From: Stramenopiles sp. TOSAG23-3
Taxonomy: Eukaryota; Sar
Assembly: GCA_900128585.1 (NCBI GenBank)
Contig: LT642257.1
Coordinates: forward strand, 1-27,631
Reading direction: 5' to 3'
Length of the DNA stretch: 27,631 nucleotides
Part shown: positions 27,231 through 27,631 of the stretch, one piece after another
Layout: every line of letters starts with the position of its first letter
How positions within the stretch are numbered: the first letter of the stretch is position 1
Program-made: the position numbers and the translations under genes
The notes under the pieces: generated by a model
The model's input: only the letters and a program-made list of their open reading frames with translations
Databases searched by the model: none
Told to the model about the DNA's origin: nothing

Positions 27231-27631
27231 GCTTTGACACCGTGATGTTCAACCCTAGACGATTGTTATAAATGGAAAAGTGGGAAAGCAACAATTGTTA
27301 AGTCACATCGTAGTGGTTTTGTACTTACACAATGTATAATTCTTGGACGTACGATGCTCGGTCACGCACCTCTGCTGAATTTTTTATTATTATTATACCT
27401 ATATGGGATGACTTACCATGCAACCACTCTTCTGTACGTTATTCCGAACTTCTTGTATGATGATGAGGCGAAAGAAGAAAAGAAGCGGTAATTTTTTTAG
27501 CCGCCGTTTTGATGATAATAATAATAATACAACACACTATGCCTATAATAATAATTATTGCTCCTTATATGACGTTATATTTCTTGGCTTAATTACTACA
27601 CTGGTCGCTGCGTGGGCTGCATCACTTTTGA
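27231..27631. other. 5' flank of the dioxygenase gene to window end
   Basis: About 400 bases. TTTATAAC on the minus strand (27265-27272) is TATA-like but only about 36 bases from the ATG, implying a very short leader if used. Beyond 27380 the DNA is AT-rich with TTA/TAA repeats (27381-27397, 27513-27530, 27541-27557). The last 40 bases are less AT-rich and may approach another gene outside the window. Confidence 0.45.

Overview
The window looks like nuclear DNA of a gene-dense, intron-poor unicellular eukaryote, an alga or heterotrophic protist. Reasons: a core histone H2B, retromer VPS35, a CLPTM1-family membrane protein, an animal-type aromatic amino acid hydroxylase and a KA1-tailed Ser/Thr kinase; one convincing spliceosomal intron (GTAAGT donor, TACTAAC branch point, CAG acceptor); long open frames of balanced base composition separated by very AT-rich spacers full of A/T tracts and GAA, TAA and GAT microsatellites. 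Nothing in the sequence fixes the lineage. I saw no tRNA, rRNA, transposon, CRISPR array or viral gene.

Layout. 144-1793 (-): coiled-coil protein of unknown function. 2244-4784 (-): VPS35. A 1.7-kb AT-rich divergent spacer. 6449-7873 (+): aromatic amino acid (phenylalanine) hydroxylase, convergent with 8139-9002 (-), a small ankyrin protein. A 1.8-kb spacer. 10808-11345 (+): histone H2B with one intron, convergent with 11649-15144 (-), a very large kinase whose frame is broken at a C10/G10 tract. A 2.25-kb spacer. 17399-18400 (+): lysine-rich, probably nuclear or nucleolar protein. 19387-21300 (+): membrane-anchored EF-hand protein, convergent with 21455-23392 (-), a CLPTM1-like protein. 24000-25502 (-): ankyrin plus TPR co-chaperone-like protein. 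26100-27230 (-): prolyl-4-hydroxylase-like dioxygenase. On the + strand at 25848-26126 there is an unlisted, coding-looking stretch that runs 27 bases into the 3' end of the dioxygenase gene.

How the genes relate. This is ordinary eukaryotic gene neighbourhood rather than an operon: membrane traffic and ER/Golgi quality control (VPS35, CLPTM1-like, ankyrin-TPR), signalling (kinase, EF-hand protein), metabolism (hydroxylase, dioxygenase) and chromatin (H2B). I found no evidence for a single multi-gene novel system. The most interesting points are the H2B intron that separates the core of the protein from its expected ubiquitin-acceptor lysine, the frame break and unusual insertions in the kinase, the hidden + strand coding stretch near 26 kb, and the paired EF-hand design of the membrane protein.

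Start codons were checked base by base; several longest open frames begin at TTG or GTG, and I used the first ATG instead (1793, 9002, 17399, 25502).
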